From NCBI GenBank assembly GCA_030147905.1, contig JASBUM010000134.1, positions 1 through 7,315 of the forward strand: a DNA stretch of 7,315 nt, given 5' to 3'. Source of the DNA: Acidimangrovimonas sp. Its GTDB lineage: Bacteria > Pseudomonadota > Alphaproteobacteria > Rhodobacterales > Rhodobacteraceae. Below the pieces are notes generated by a model, which did no database searches, was not told the origin of the DNA, and saw nothing but the letters and a program-made list of their open reading frames with translations. Both the position numbers and the translations under genes were made by a program. Positions 1 through 5,256 of this stretch are shown piece by piece (within the stretch, counting starts at the first letter, position 1; every line of letters starts with the position of its first letter).

Positions 1-138
1 CGCAGCCTTGGCCAGGTCGACCTGATCTTCGGCTTCATCGTCTCGGTCGTCGTCTTCCACGAGCCGCTGCGCCTGCGCGAACTGGTGGGCGCGCTGCTTC
101 TGGTGGCGGCGATCGTGGCGATCGTCCTTCTGGCCTGA
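1..138 (+). CDS. EamA/DMT-family transporter, C-terminal fragment
   Basis: The window opens inside this gene, and only the last 45 codons before TGA are present. The translation has a hydrophobic helix (LIFGFIVSVVVF), a short charged loop (HEPLRLREL) and a final hydrophobic helix that starts with VGALLLVAA and ends with IVLLA. The pattern of helix, then a (G/H)EPL-type loop, then a (V/I)GA-started last helix is the usual end of 10-helix drug/metabolite (EamA) inner-membrane exporters. The substrate cannot be inferred. The gene converges on the Nudix gene, with a hairpin between them. The family assignment rests on this short tail only, so another multi-helix transporter is possible. Confidence 0.72.
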   Translation, partial: RSLGQVDLIFGFIVSVVVFHEPLRLRELVGALLLVAAIVAIVLLA

Positions 139-141
139 GCG

Positions 142-177
142 GCCGCCCGGTATCCTCCGGACCGGCAGGCGGGCGGC
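142..177. terminator. Inverted repeat between convergent genes
   Basis: GCCGCCCG (142-149) is perfectly complementary to CGGGCGGC (170-177), giving an 8-bp GC stem. A competing 5-bp stem, CCGGT/ACCGG, lies at 147-151 and 161-165. The element sits 3 nt after the transporter stop and 28 nt beyond the Nudix stop, where a bidirectional terminator is expected. No T-tract follows, so intrinsic termination is only a guess. Confidence 0.4.
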
Positions 178-204
178 GGAAGGCGGGGCCGGTCATTCCG
201 CCGG

Positions 205-966
205 TCAGTCGATGCGCCGAAAGACCGACCGCGGCCCGGAATTGTCGAAGAACGGCACCGAATCCGGCACCGAATCTGGCACCGAGTCTGAAAGCGGATC
301 ATCCGGCAGCGGACCGGGCAGCGTGCCACCGCGGCGGAAGGCGGCCACTTCGGCCAGAACGACCTCGGTGATGAAGGGAAGGTCAAGCTCGCGCGCCCGG
401 TCGAGCGCGATCCATTGCAGGTGCGACAGCTCGTCCGAAGCGCGCGAGAAATCGTCGCTCGCCACACCCAGCGCATCGGCATCGGCGAGGAAGAACCGCG
501 CATCGAACCGCCGCGTCCGCCCCGGCGGCGTGATCGCGCGGAAGACATAACGCAGCCCCGCCGCGCCGGGCCGGTGGCCGAAGGCGGCGAAGTCCTGCCA
601 GCCGTCGGGAACCGTCCCGGTCCATGGCATGCGCGGCCCCAGCGCAAGGCCCGTCTCCTCCCAGATCTCGCGGATCGCCGCGACACAGAGCGCATGTGCA
701 CGCCCGGGGCCGACATCCGCCGCCAGCCGCCGCAGGCAGGACGGCGCCGCAGGCTCGGCCAGCGTGATCGCGCTGTCCCCGGGATCGACGGCGCCGCCCG
801 GAAAGACGAATTTCGACGGCATGAAGGCCGCGTTCGCACCGCGCTGACCCATCAGGACCTCATGGCCGTCGGGGCCTTCGCGCAGCAAGATGACGGTGGC
901 GGCATCGCGGATCGGCGGAGCCGTGGCGGCGGCGGCCCGCGTGGTCATATCGTCGGGACGGCTCAT
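205..966 (-). CDS. Nudix hydrolase (NUDT19-like, split Nudix box)
   Basis: The 253-aa product is a predicted cytoplasmic Nudix (MutT-superfamily) hydrolase, which would cleave a nucleoside diphosphate linked to another group; the substrate is unknown. The core is seen directly: FPGG at residues 55-58 and REIWEETGL at 99-107, the metal-binding REUXEEXGU part of the Nudix box. About 40 residues lie between the glycine pair and the RE..EE helix, an insertion typical of NUDT19/RPP2-like members. The start chosen is the ATG at 966, because it overlaps the DUF983 stop as ATGA (963-966) and so implies translational coupling; Met7 (948) is an alternative. An open frame runs further upstream to 1137, but that part reads across the DUF983 gene in another frame. 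The C-terminus carries a DSVP tandem (residues 227-238) outside the conserved fold. Confidence 0.88.
   Translation of the reverse strand: MSRPDDMTTRAAAATAPPIRDAATVILLREGPDGHEVLMGQRGANAAFMPSKFVFPGGAVDPGDSAITLAEPAAPSCLRRLAADVGPGRAHALCVAAIREIWEETGLALGPRMPWTGTVPDGWQDFAAFGHRPGAAGLRYVFRAITPPGRTRRFDARFFLADADALGVASDDFSRASDELSHLQWIALDRARELDLPFITEVVLAEVAAFRRGGTLPGPLPDDPLSDSVPDSVPDSVPFFDNSGPRSVFRRID
253..288 (-). repeat. Three in-frame 12-bp repeats encoding DSVP x3
   Basis: Three near-identical 12-bp units (GGCACCGAATCC-like on the + strand) encode DSVP-DSVP-DSVP near the C-terminus of the Nudix protein. The units differ only at synonymous positions. The repeat lies in an acidic, low-complexity tail after the catalytic domain. 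Copy number could vary by slippage without breaking the frame. Confidence 0.85.
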
Positions 967-1421
967 CGCCCGGCCTCCGCGTGGGCCGCGCCGAAGCCGT
1001 GCATCCGCCGCGACCACTGGATCGCCACCACCATGCCCTTGATCCGCGGCAGCAGGAACAGCGACAGCCCGGCGGCCGCGGCAGCGAAGACCAGCGCAAG
1101 CACCGGCGGCGACGGGCGGAACGCGACGAAGGTCCACAGAAGGGCCGGCGCAAGGATATGGCCGACAATCAGGATGGTCAGATAGGCCGGCCCGTCATCG
1201 GCGCGATGATGGTGCAGCGCCTCGCCGCAGGCCGGGCAGTGGTCGCGCACGCGCAGATAGCCTGACAGAAGCGCGCCGCGCCCGCAGCCGGGACAGCATC
1301 GGCGCCAACCCCGCAAAAGCGCCGGCCGCAGCGGCCGCGCATCCGCTCCGCCTTGCGGCCCGGGCACCGATGCGGGCGGCTCACCGGCGGAAGCGGTTGT
1401 GGCGTCGTGGTTCATCGACAT
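963..1421 (-). CDS. DUF983 family zinc-ribbon membrane protein
   Basis: The 152-aa product matches the DUF983 pattern, whose molecular function is unknown. A proline- and arginine-containing N-terminal stretch leads into two CxxC knuckles, CPGC (43-46) and CPAC (62-65), forming a likely zinc ribbon. An HHHRADDGPAY segment follows (70-80), then two predicted membrane helices at about 81-100 and 106-124, and a basic C-terminal tail. The stop overlaps the Nudix start by 4 nt, so the two genes form one transcription unit. Start choice is uncertain between Met1 (1421) and Met3 (1415), as neither has a strong Shine-Dalgarno sequence. From family knowledge, DUF983 and Nudix genes often sit beside rnr (ribonuclease R) in alphaproteobacteria; no rnr is present upstream here. 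Confidence 0.88.
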   Translation of the reverse strand: MSMNHDATTASAGEPPASVPGPQGGADARPLRPALLRGWRRCCPGCGRGALLSGYLRVRDHCPACGEALHHHRADDGPAYLTILIVGHILAPALLWTFVAFRPSPPVLALVFAAAAAGLSLFLLPRIKGMVVAIQWSRRMHGFGAAHAEAGR

Positions 1422-1462
1422 GGCCCGACTGTTGCGACACCCTGCGCGCGGGCGCCCGTCGG

Positions 1463-1477
1463 GGCCGAGTATCGGCC
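1463..1477. promoter_or_regulatory. Interrupted palindrome upstream of DUF983
   Basis: GGCCGA-GTA-TCGGCC is a perfect 6-bp inverted repeat with a 3-nt centre. It lies 41 bp upstream of the DUF983 start, a position compatible with an operator or promoter-proximal site for the minus-strand operon. In DNA this GC-rich, such a palindrome can also arise by chance. Confidence 0.25.
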
Positions 1478-1608
1478 TTCGAACGGCAAAGGGAAAGCCC
1501 CGGCGACCAGCGGCCGCAGGCGGCGCGATACCGATGACAGCGCACCGTCCCCGTCGCGGTGGCGCGCCTTCCGGCCGCGGCGCGGCGGTTGCCTCCGTCC
1601 GATCGCGC

Positions 1609-1650
1609 CCCCGCGTCCCTGCGCCCGCGCGCCCCGCGTCCCTGCGCCCC
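1609..1650. repeat. 18-bp direct repeat, two copies
   Basis: CCCCGCGTCCCTGCGCCC occurs at 1609-1626 and again at 1632-1649, starting 23 bp apart, in the non-coding region upstream of the EF-hand gene. It is either a small duplication or a pair of protein-binding sites; nothing in the sequence decides which. Confidence 0.6.
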
Positions 1651-1707
1651 GTGGGCGGAAATCCGCGACCGCCTGTCGCGGGCCGACGGAATGCCCGCGC
1701 CCATGCG

Positions 1708-1717
1708 TTGGTACCAA
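1708..1717. promoter_or_regulatory. Perfect 10-bp palindrome upstream of EF-hand gene
   Basis: TTGGTACCAA is self-complementary, ends 72 bp before the EF-hand ATG, and is one of the few AT-containing islands in the region. It could be an operator core. No matching -10 element at proper spacing was found, so this is a weak call. Confidence 0.25.
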
Positions 1718-1789
1718 TGTCATGCGGCCCGCAATCCTGTCATCCGCAAGGAGGCCAGGCGCGTGCGGGCCCGAAACAAGGAGAATACC

Positions 1790-2881
1790 ATGACGCGCAA
1801 CACGATCCTCTCGGGCCTGACCCTTGCCGCCGTGATGGCGGTGGCCGCGGCCAGCGGTGCACAGGCCAATGAACACAACGGCGGCCCGGGCGGCGGGATG
1901 ATGATGAAGGGGATGCAGGCCATGGCCTCGCGTCATTTCGCCCAGATCGACACCAATGGCGACAAGGTCCTTTCGCCCGACGAGATCCGCGCCTTCATCG
2001 CCGGCAAGGTCAAGGGGCTCGACGCCAATGGCGACGGCTTCCTCACCGCCGACGAGATCGACGCCCAGGCGACCAAGATGATGCGCGAGGGCATGACCGC
2101 GCGCGCCGACGCGATGATCAAGAAGCTCGACAAGAACGGCGACGGCAAACTCAGCCTGGCCGAACTCGACGCCCAGCCGATGCCGATGCAGCGCTTGGTC
2201 GACCGGATGCTCAAGGCCGGCAATGGCAAGATCACCAAGGAGGCGTTCAACGCCATGCTCGAACGCATGGGCGACCGGCGGATGGACCGCGACGGCCACG
2301 GCAAGGGCGGCAAGGGCCAGGGCGGCGGCATGATGGGTGCGATGATGGGGGGCAAGCACGGCGGTCCCGGCGGGCTTGATTTCAACGCCATCGACGCCAA
2401 CAAGGACGGCGCCATCACGGCCGACGAGATCAAGGCGTGGCGTGACGCGCGGCTCAACAAGCTCGACGCCAATGGCGACGGCTACGTCACCGCAGACGAG
2501 ATCGTGAACGCGCGGATGCAGAAGGCTGCACCGCGGATCAAGGCCTGGTCGGAGAAATTCGTCAAGCAGGTCGATCTCAACGGTGACGGCAAGATCAGCA
2601 TCGAGGAACTCGCCGCGGCGCCGATGAGCCTGATGTTCGCCCACCTGCCCACGGATGCACAAGGCAACGTGACCCGTGGCGATTTCATGAAGGGCATGCG
2701 TCACATGATGGGCGAACGCGGGCACATGGGCGGCAAGTGGCGCCGTGGCGAGCGTGGCGGCCGAGACCACGAGGGCGCCGAAATGGGCGGCTCGGGCATG
2801 GGCGGTTCCGGCACGGGCGGAAATGGCGGCTCGCATGACGGGGCGAACATGGGCACGATGCCTTCCGACGGCGGCAACTAG
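1790..2881 (+). CDS. Secreted eight-EF-hand, methionine-rich protein
   Basis: The 363-aa product has a clear signal peptide (residues 1-26, cleavage after AQA), so it is exported to the periplasm or beyond. Six canonical 12-residue Ca2+ loops are visible: 54-65 (DTNGDKVLSPDE), 78-89, 114-125, 202-213, 226-237 and 262-273, each with Asp at position 1 and Glu at 12. Two degenerate loops, at about 141-152 and 287-298, complete two sets of four. Loop starts within the two sets are spaced 24/36/27 and 24/36/25 residues, showing an internal duplication joined by a Gly/Met/His/Lys linker (166-195). Met-rich patches lie at 37-45, 181-190 and 300-313, and a Gly/Ser tail at 333-347. The start is supported by AAGGAG at 1778-1783, 6 nt before ATG. 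The frame is open further upstream, but that extension has no signal peptide. The gene lies upstream of the sigma/sensor trio on the same strand, so Ca2+ or metal buffering or sensing is plausible but inferred. Confidence 0.93.
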   Translation: MTRNTILSGLTLAAVMAVAAASGAQANEHNGGPGGGMMMKGMQAMASRHFAQIDTNGDKVLSPDEIRAFIAGKVKGLDANGDGFLTADEIDAQATKMMREGMTARADAMIKKLDKNGDGKLSLAELDAQPMPMQRLVDRMLKAGNGKITKEAFNAMLERMGDRRMDRDGHGKGGKGQGGGMMGAMMGGKHGGPGGLDFNAIDANKDGAITADEIKAWRDARLNKLDANGDGYVTADEIVNARMQKAAPRIKAWSEKFVKQVDLNGDGKISIEELAAAPMSLMFAHLPTDAQGNVTRGDFMKGMRHMMGERGHMGGKWRRGERGGRDHEGAEMGGSGMGGSGTGGNGGSHDGANMGTMPSDGGN

Positions 2882-2920
2882 GTCGGGGGTCTCTGGCCGG
2901 GTCCGGCCGCGTGCCCCGAC
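2882..2920 (+). terminator. Nested hairpin directly after the EF-hand stop
   Basis: An outer stem GTCGGGG (2882-2888) / CCCCGAC (2914-2920) encloses an inner stem GGCCGG (2895-2900) / CCGGCC (2903-2908). The structure begins at the base after the TAG stop codon. It has no T-tract, so it may terminate, protect the 3' end of the EF-hand mRNA, or lower read-through into the sigma gene. Confidence 0.5.
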
Positions 2921-2953
2921 GGGTGCGTGGCCGGCGCGACCAGCCGCTTCGCA

Positions 2954-2997
2954 CGGGCCGTGGCCCGGTATCGGCGGGCTGCCCGCCGTATCGGGCC
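2954..2997 (+). repeat. Competing inverted repeats upstream of sigma gene
   Basis: GGCCCG at 2962-2967 can pair with CGGGCC just upstream (2954-2959) or with an identical CGGGCC downstream (2992-2997). The second fold encloses a further stem, CGGCGGGC (2972-2979) / GCCCGCCG (2981-2988). The two folds are mutually exclusive. The element lies 61-105 nt ahead of the proposed sigma start. It could be an attenuator-like leader or simply a GC-rich cruciform. Confidence 0.45.
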
Positions 2998-3058
2998 GGT
3001 CGGCGCGAAGCGCGATGTGATTGTCGGGGCGGTGCAAACAGGATACGGCTCGGGTCGG

Positions 3059-3643
3059 ATGAACATGCCTTTCGACGCAATGGCCGAGACTCCGGACGAA
3101 GAACTGCTGATGCGCTACGCCGAAGGCGATGCGGCGGCGGCGCGTGCGCTGACCGCGCGGCTGGCGCCGCTTGCCTATCGCCTGGCGCTGCGCATGACCG
3201 GCGATCGCAGCGAGGCCGAGGATGTGACGCAGGAAGCGATGTTGCGGCTGTGGCGTGTGGCCCCGCGGTGGGAGGCGGGGCGCGCGCAGGTGTCGACCTG
3301 GCTCTATCGGGTCGTGGGCAACCTGTGCACCGATCAGTTTCGGCGGCGCCGGACGATCGCGCTCGATGCCGTGCCCGAACCCGCCGACGAGGCCGCCGGG
3401 CCGCTCGCGGGGCTGATCGCTGCCGACCGCGCGCAGGCGCTCGAGGCGGCACTGGCGGCGTTGCCGGACCGGCAGCGCCAGGCGGTGATCCTGCGCCATA
3501 TCGAGGCGCTCTCGAATCCGGAGATTGCCGCGATCATGGAAATCGGGGTGGAGGCGGTCGAAAGTCTGACCGCCCGGGGAAAACGCGCGCTCGCGTCCGC
3601 GCTGGCGGGGCGGCGCAGGGAACTGGGGTTTGACGATGAGTGA
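3059..3643 (+). CDS. ECF (sigma-70 family, group IV) RNA polymerase sigma factor
   Basis: The 194-aa product has the two-domain ECF layout. Sigma-2 spans about residues 13-98, with EAEDVTQEAMLRLWR (52-66, region 2.2, core binding) and STWLYRVVGNLCTDQFRRRR (79-98, regions 2.3-2.4, -10 recognition). Sigma-4 spans about 125-185, with LPDRQRQAVILRHIEALSNPEIA and a helix-turn-helix at about 151-177 that would contact the -35 element. An acidic linker (103-113) separates them. The length is normal for the family. Start choice is uncertain: ATG 3059 is used here, Met3 (3065) and Met8 (3080) are possible, and an in-frame GTG at 2927 would add 44 unconserved-looking, Arg-rich residues across the hairpins. 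Its end overlaps the next gene by 8 nt, implying coupling to a regulator. Regulon and stimulus are not visible; context suggests an envelope metal or stress signal. Confidence 0.9.
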   Translation: MNMPFDAMAETPDEELLMRYAEGDAAAARALTARLAPLAYRLALRMTGDRSEAEDVTQEAMLRLWRVAPRWEAGRAQVSTWLYRVVGNLCTDQFRRRRTIALDAVPEPADEAAGPLAGLIAADRAQALEAALAALPDRQRQAVILRHIEALSNPEIAAIMEIGVEAVESLTARGKRALASALAGRRRELGFDDE

Positions 3644-4166
3644 CGATCGCAACCGAACCGGGGGGTTCGACGAGGACGGGCAGATCGAAAGCCTGTTCGC
3701 CGCGGCGCGCACGCAGCCGCCCGAGTTGCCGCCATCGCTGGCGGCGCGGATCCTGGACCAGGCGCTTGCCGAACAGGCGCAGCAGATGCCGGCGCAACGG
3801 ATGCGCGCAGATTTCACGCGCGCCACGGATGTCGCGGAACCGCGGCCCGCCGCGCCCGGCGTGACCGACGGGCGCGTGGCGCGCGGCAAGTGGTGGTCCT
3901 TGCCGCCAGGGCGCATGGCCCTTCCCGGCGCGGGGAGGGCGCGCGCGCGCGCCGGCTGGCTGGCGGTCCTTGACCTGATCGGCGGGCGCGCGGCGCTTGT
4001 CGGGCTTGCCACGGCGACATTGGCGGGGCTGTGGCTGGGTTTCGCGCAGCCCGGCGGGGTGGCGCCGCTGACGCGCAGCCTGACCCAAAGCCTGGTCGGC
4101 ACCAGCACCGCGTCGCTGCGCTACGATCTGATCCCGGACTTCGAGACCATCCTGACCGAGGGCTGA
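3636..4166 (+). CDS. Single-pass membrane protein, putative anti-sigma factor
   Basis: The 176-aa protein is not recognisable by family from the sequence alone. About 115 N-terminal residues (acidic at the start, then Ala/Gln/Pro-rich) would be cytoplasmic. One membrane helix follows at about 117-138 (GRAALVGLATATLAGLWLGFA), and about 38 C-terminal residues would be periplasmic. The N-terminal ELPPSLAARILDQAL helix resembles short sigma-binding helices of small membrane anti-sigma factors. The zinc-type HxxxCxxC anti-sigma motif is absent; the protein has no Cys. The role is inferred from position: its ATG lies inside the sigma gene's end (ATGAGTGA, 8-nt overlap) and only 3 nt separate it from the periplasmic sensor. 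A TTG 6 nt upstream (3630) is an alternative start. By analogy with CnrY-type proteins it would hold the sigma factor at the inner membrane. Confidence 0.72.
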   Translation: MSDDRNRTGGFDEDGQIESLFAAARTQPPELPPSLAARILDQALAEQAQQMPAQRMRADFTRATDVAEPRPAAPGVTDGRVARGKWWSLPPGRMALPGAGRARARAGWLAVLDLIGGRAALVGLATATLAGLWLGFAQPGGVAPLTRSLTQSLVGTSTASLRYDLIPDFETILTEG

Positions 4167-4169
4167 ACC

Positions 4170-4727
4170 ATGAGCCAATCCGAACCCCGGCCCGGACCGA
4201 TGCCGACCCCGCCGTCCGCAGCCGACAGGCCCGTCCGCCGCGGCTTTCGCATCCTGTTGATCGTTTCGCTGGCGCTCAATCTGGCGGTGCTGGGCGGTAT
4301 CGGCGGAATCGTCCTTGCCCACTGGAGCCGGCCGCCGCATCACGAAGCCCGCGCGATGAGCTTCGGCGTCTTCACGCGCGCGCTTTCACCGGCCGATCGC
4401 ACGGCGCTGTTTCGCGCGCTGGGTCGTCACCGGGCGGAGCTGCGCAGCCAGCGCGAGGCGATGCGCGCGGATTTCGACGCGCTTCAGCGCGCATTGCGTG
4501 CAGTGCCCTTCGACGGCGCCGAACTGCGGGCAGTGATGCAGCGGCAGCGCGCCGCGATCGATGCGAGGGTGACGCTTGGCCAGACCCTCCTGCTTGAGCG
4601 GATCGACCGGATGAAGCCCGCGGAACGGGCGGCCTTTGCCGACCGGCTGGCCGAGGCGATGACGCGGATGCACAGGCGCATGATGCGGGACGCCGCGCAG
4701 CCGGCGCGCCCGCCCGCTGGACCCTGA
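4170..4727 (+). CDS. Membrane-anchored periplasmic heavy-metal sensor (CpxP/Spy/CnrX-like)
   Basis: The 185-aa product has a Pro-rich cytoplasmic N-terminus (1-24), an RRGFR positive-inside stretch, one uncleaved membrane helix (about 28-50) and a helical periplasmic domain. The domain shows two LTxxQ/LSPxER-like turns, ALSPADRTALFRAL (71-84) and MKPAERAAFADRL (149-160). These are typical of the Spy/CpxP/ZraP/CnrX metal-resistance superfamily (PF13801-like). Long amphipathic helices, rich in Arg and Ala, lie between them. Possible metal ligands are His51, His57-His58 just outside the membrane, His87, and the Met/His-rich end (M164, M167, H168, M171, M172); there is no Cys. The start ATG is 3 nt after the preceding stop, so it is co-translated with the putative anti-sigma protein. 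Likely role: detect periplasmic metal or misfolding stress and signal to the membrane protein. The exact metal cannot be told. Confidence 0.85.
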   Translation: MSQSEPRPGPMPTPPSAADRPVRRGFRILLIVSLALNLAVLGGIGGIVLAHWSRPPHHEARAMSFGVFTRALSPADRTALFRALGRHRAELRSQREAMRADFDALQRALRAVPFDGAELRAVMQRQRAAIDARVTLGQTLLLERIDRMKPAERAAFADRLAEAMTRMHRRMMRDAAQPARPPAGP

Positions 4728-4728
4728 C

Positions 4729-4746
4729 CGCCGGCCGGGTCCGGCG
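4729..4746 (+). terminator. Hairpin after the sensor gene
   Basis: CGCCGG (4729-4734) pairs with CCGGCG (4741-4746) around a 6-nt loop, beginning 2 nt after the TGA that ends the sigma/sensor operon. No T-tract follows. Its core shares an exact 13-mer, GGCCGGGTCCGGC (4733-4745), with the hairpin after the EF-hand gene. Confidence 0.45.
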
Positions 4747-5003
4747 CCGGGTCTCTACCGCGTACCTGTCGGGATGCGACCGGCCCTTACCTGCGCAGGC
4801 TCCGATGACGGACCGCCGGTCGGCCACGGCACCGATCCCGGCCGCCGGATCATGGGCCTGCGCAACCGCCGGCGAGAATCACGACACGGAAAGGCGGCAC
4901 GGAAATCCGGCGGCGGGCCCGCGCGATGGCCGGTATCGAGCATGCCGCGCGCGGGTCGCGCTGGCCCCGGGTGGCGGCGGGCTCGATGACGGTTGGCGGC
5001 CGC

Positions 5004-5054
5004 GGGTGTCGATGACGGGTGTCGATGCGGGGTGTCGATGGCGGGGTGTCGATG
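5004..5054. repeat. 13-bp tandem repeat, four copies
   Basis: GGGTGTCGATG occurs exactly at 5004-5014, 5017-5027, 5030-5040 and 5044-5054, separated by AC, CG-type and GCG-type spacers (period 13, 13, 14). A fifth decayed unit follows from about 5057. The array is in non-coding DNA between convergent genes. It may be a slippage-derived minisatellite or a clustered protein-binding site. Confidence 0.85.
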
Positions 5055-5240
5055 GCGGGGCGGCATCGACGCGGCCGATCGATGGGCCGGGTCCCCTTTT
5101 CGGGCCGGGCGGTGCGGCAGCCGTGTGGCGCGCGCGTGACCCGGCCGTTTGATGCGGCAGGCCCGTCGGTACAGGGCGGCGGACCGGAGGGCCCGGGCCG
5201 TGGCCGGCGTTCGTGCATTGCGGCGCGCGGCGGGCGGCTT

Positions 5241-5256
5241 CCGGGTGGTGGCCCGG
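5241..5256 (-). terminator. Hairpin directly after the PleD-like stop
   Basis: CCGGG (5241-5245) and CCCGG (5252-5256) form a 5-bp stem with a 6-nt loop. On the minus strand it begins at the base after the TGA of the diguanylate cyclase gene. There is no T-tract. Confidence 0.4.

Larger units (their letters stand above)
1422..1789. other. 368-bp divergent intergenic region
   Basis: This lies between the divergent DUF983 gene (-) and EF-hand gene (+), so it should hold both promoters. I see no convincing gene in it: the open frames are arginine/proline-rich GC artefacts. No clear sigma-70 or ECF promoter pair was found. It contains a 6-bp-stem palindrome (1463-1477), an 18-bp direct repeat (1609-1650), a 10-bp perfect palindrome (1708-1717) and the AAGGAG ribosome-binding site of the EF-hand gene (1778-1783). 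Confidence 0.6.
4747..5256. other. Gene-free region between convergent transcription units
   Basis: About 510 bp between the sensor operon (+) and the PleD-like gene (-) have no open frame with recognisable protein features. The candidates are Arg/Pro/Gly-rich and lack good ribosome-binding sites. The region contains a 13-bp tandem repeat (5004-5054) with an inverted partner (CATCGA, 5064-5069, opposite TCGATG, 5079-5084). It also has a partial third copy of the post-stop motif, GGCCGGGTCC at 5085-5094, followed by CCTTTT (5095-5100), and a hairpin next to the PleD stop. An unannotated small RNA cannot be excluded. Confidence 0.55.

Noticed and set aside
967..1137. Upstream extension of the Nudix gene to an ATG at 1137
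   Set aside because: It would run 174 bp inside the DUF983 gene in another frame. The ATGA-coupled start at 966 directly precedes the conserved N-terminus.
1688..1711. GGAAT followed by CGTTGG as an ECF-type promoter for the EF-hand gene
   Set aside because: The spacing is about 13 nt instead of the usual 16-17, and no matching pair was found upstream of the sigma gene, so autoregulation cannot be argued from it.
3021..3049. TTGTCG-N17-TACGGC as a promoter for the sigma gene
   Set aside because: The -35-like hexamer matches 4 of 6 but the -10-like one only 2 of 6, and it would place the transcript start almost at the ATG.
2927..3058. In-frame GTG that would extend the sigma factor by 44 residues
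   Set aside because: The extension is Arg/Ala-rich, overlaps the inverted repeats and lacks a good ribosome-binding site. ECF factors normally begin near the DEELLMRYAEGD segment.
1412..4108. Very long open frame on the minus strand antisense to the EF-hand, sigma and anti-sigma genes
   Set aside because: It is a GC-rich shadow. The + strand genes have clear domains, ribosome-binding sites and coupling, while the antisense product is Arg/His/Pro/Ala-rich with no recognisable domain.
5004..5054. CRISPR-like array
   Set aside because: The units are 11-13 bp with 2-3 bp spacers, far too short for a CRISPR repeat/spacer pattern, and no cas genes are present.
4774..5218. Several overlapping open frames on both strands in the gap after the sensor gene
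   Set aside because: Their products are Arg/Gly/Pro-rich, carry the translated 13-bp repeat, have no motifs or convincing ribosome-binding sites, and overlap each other.
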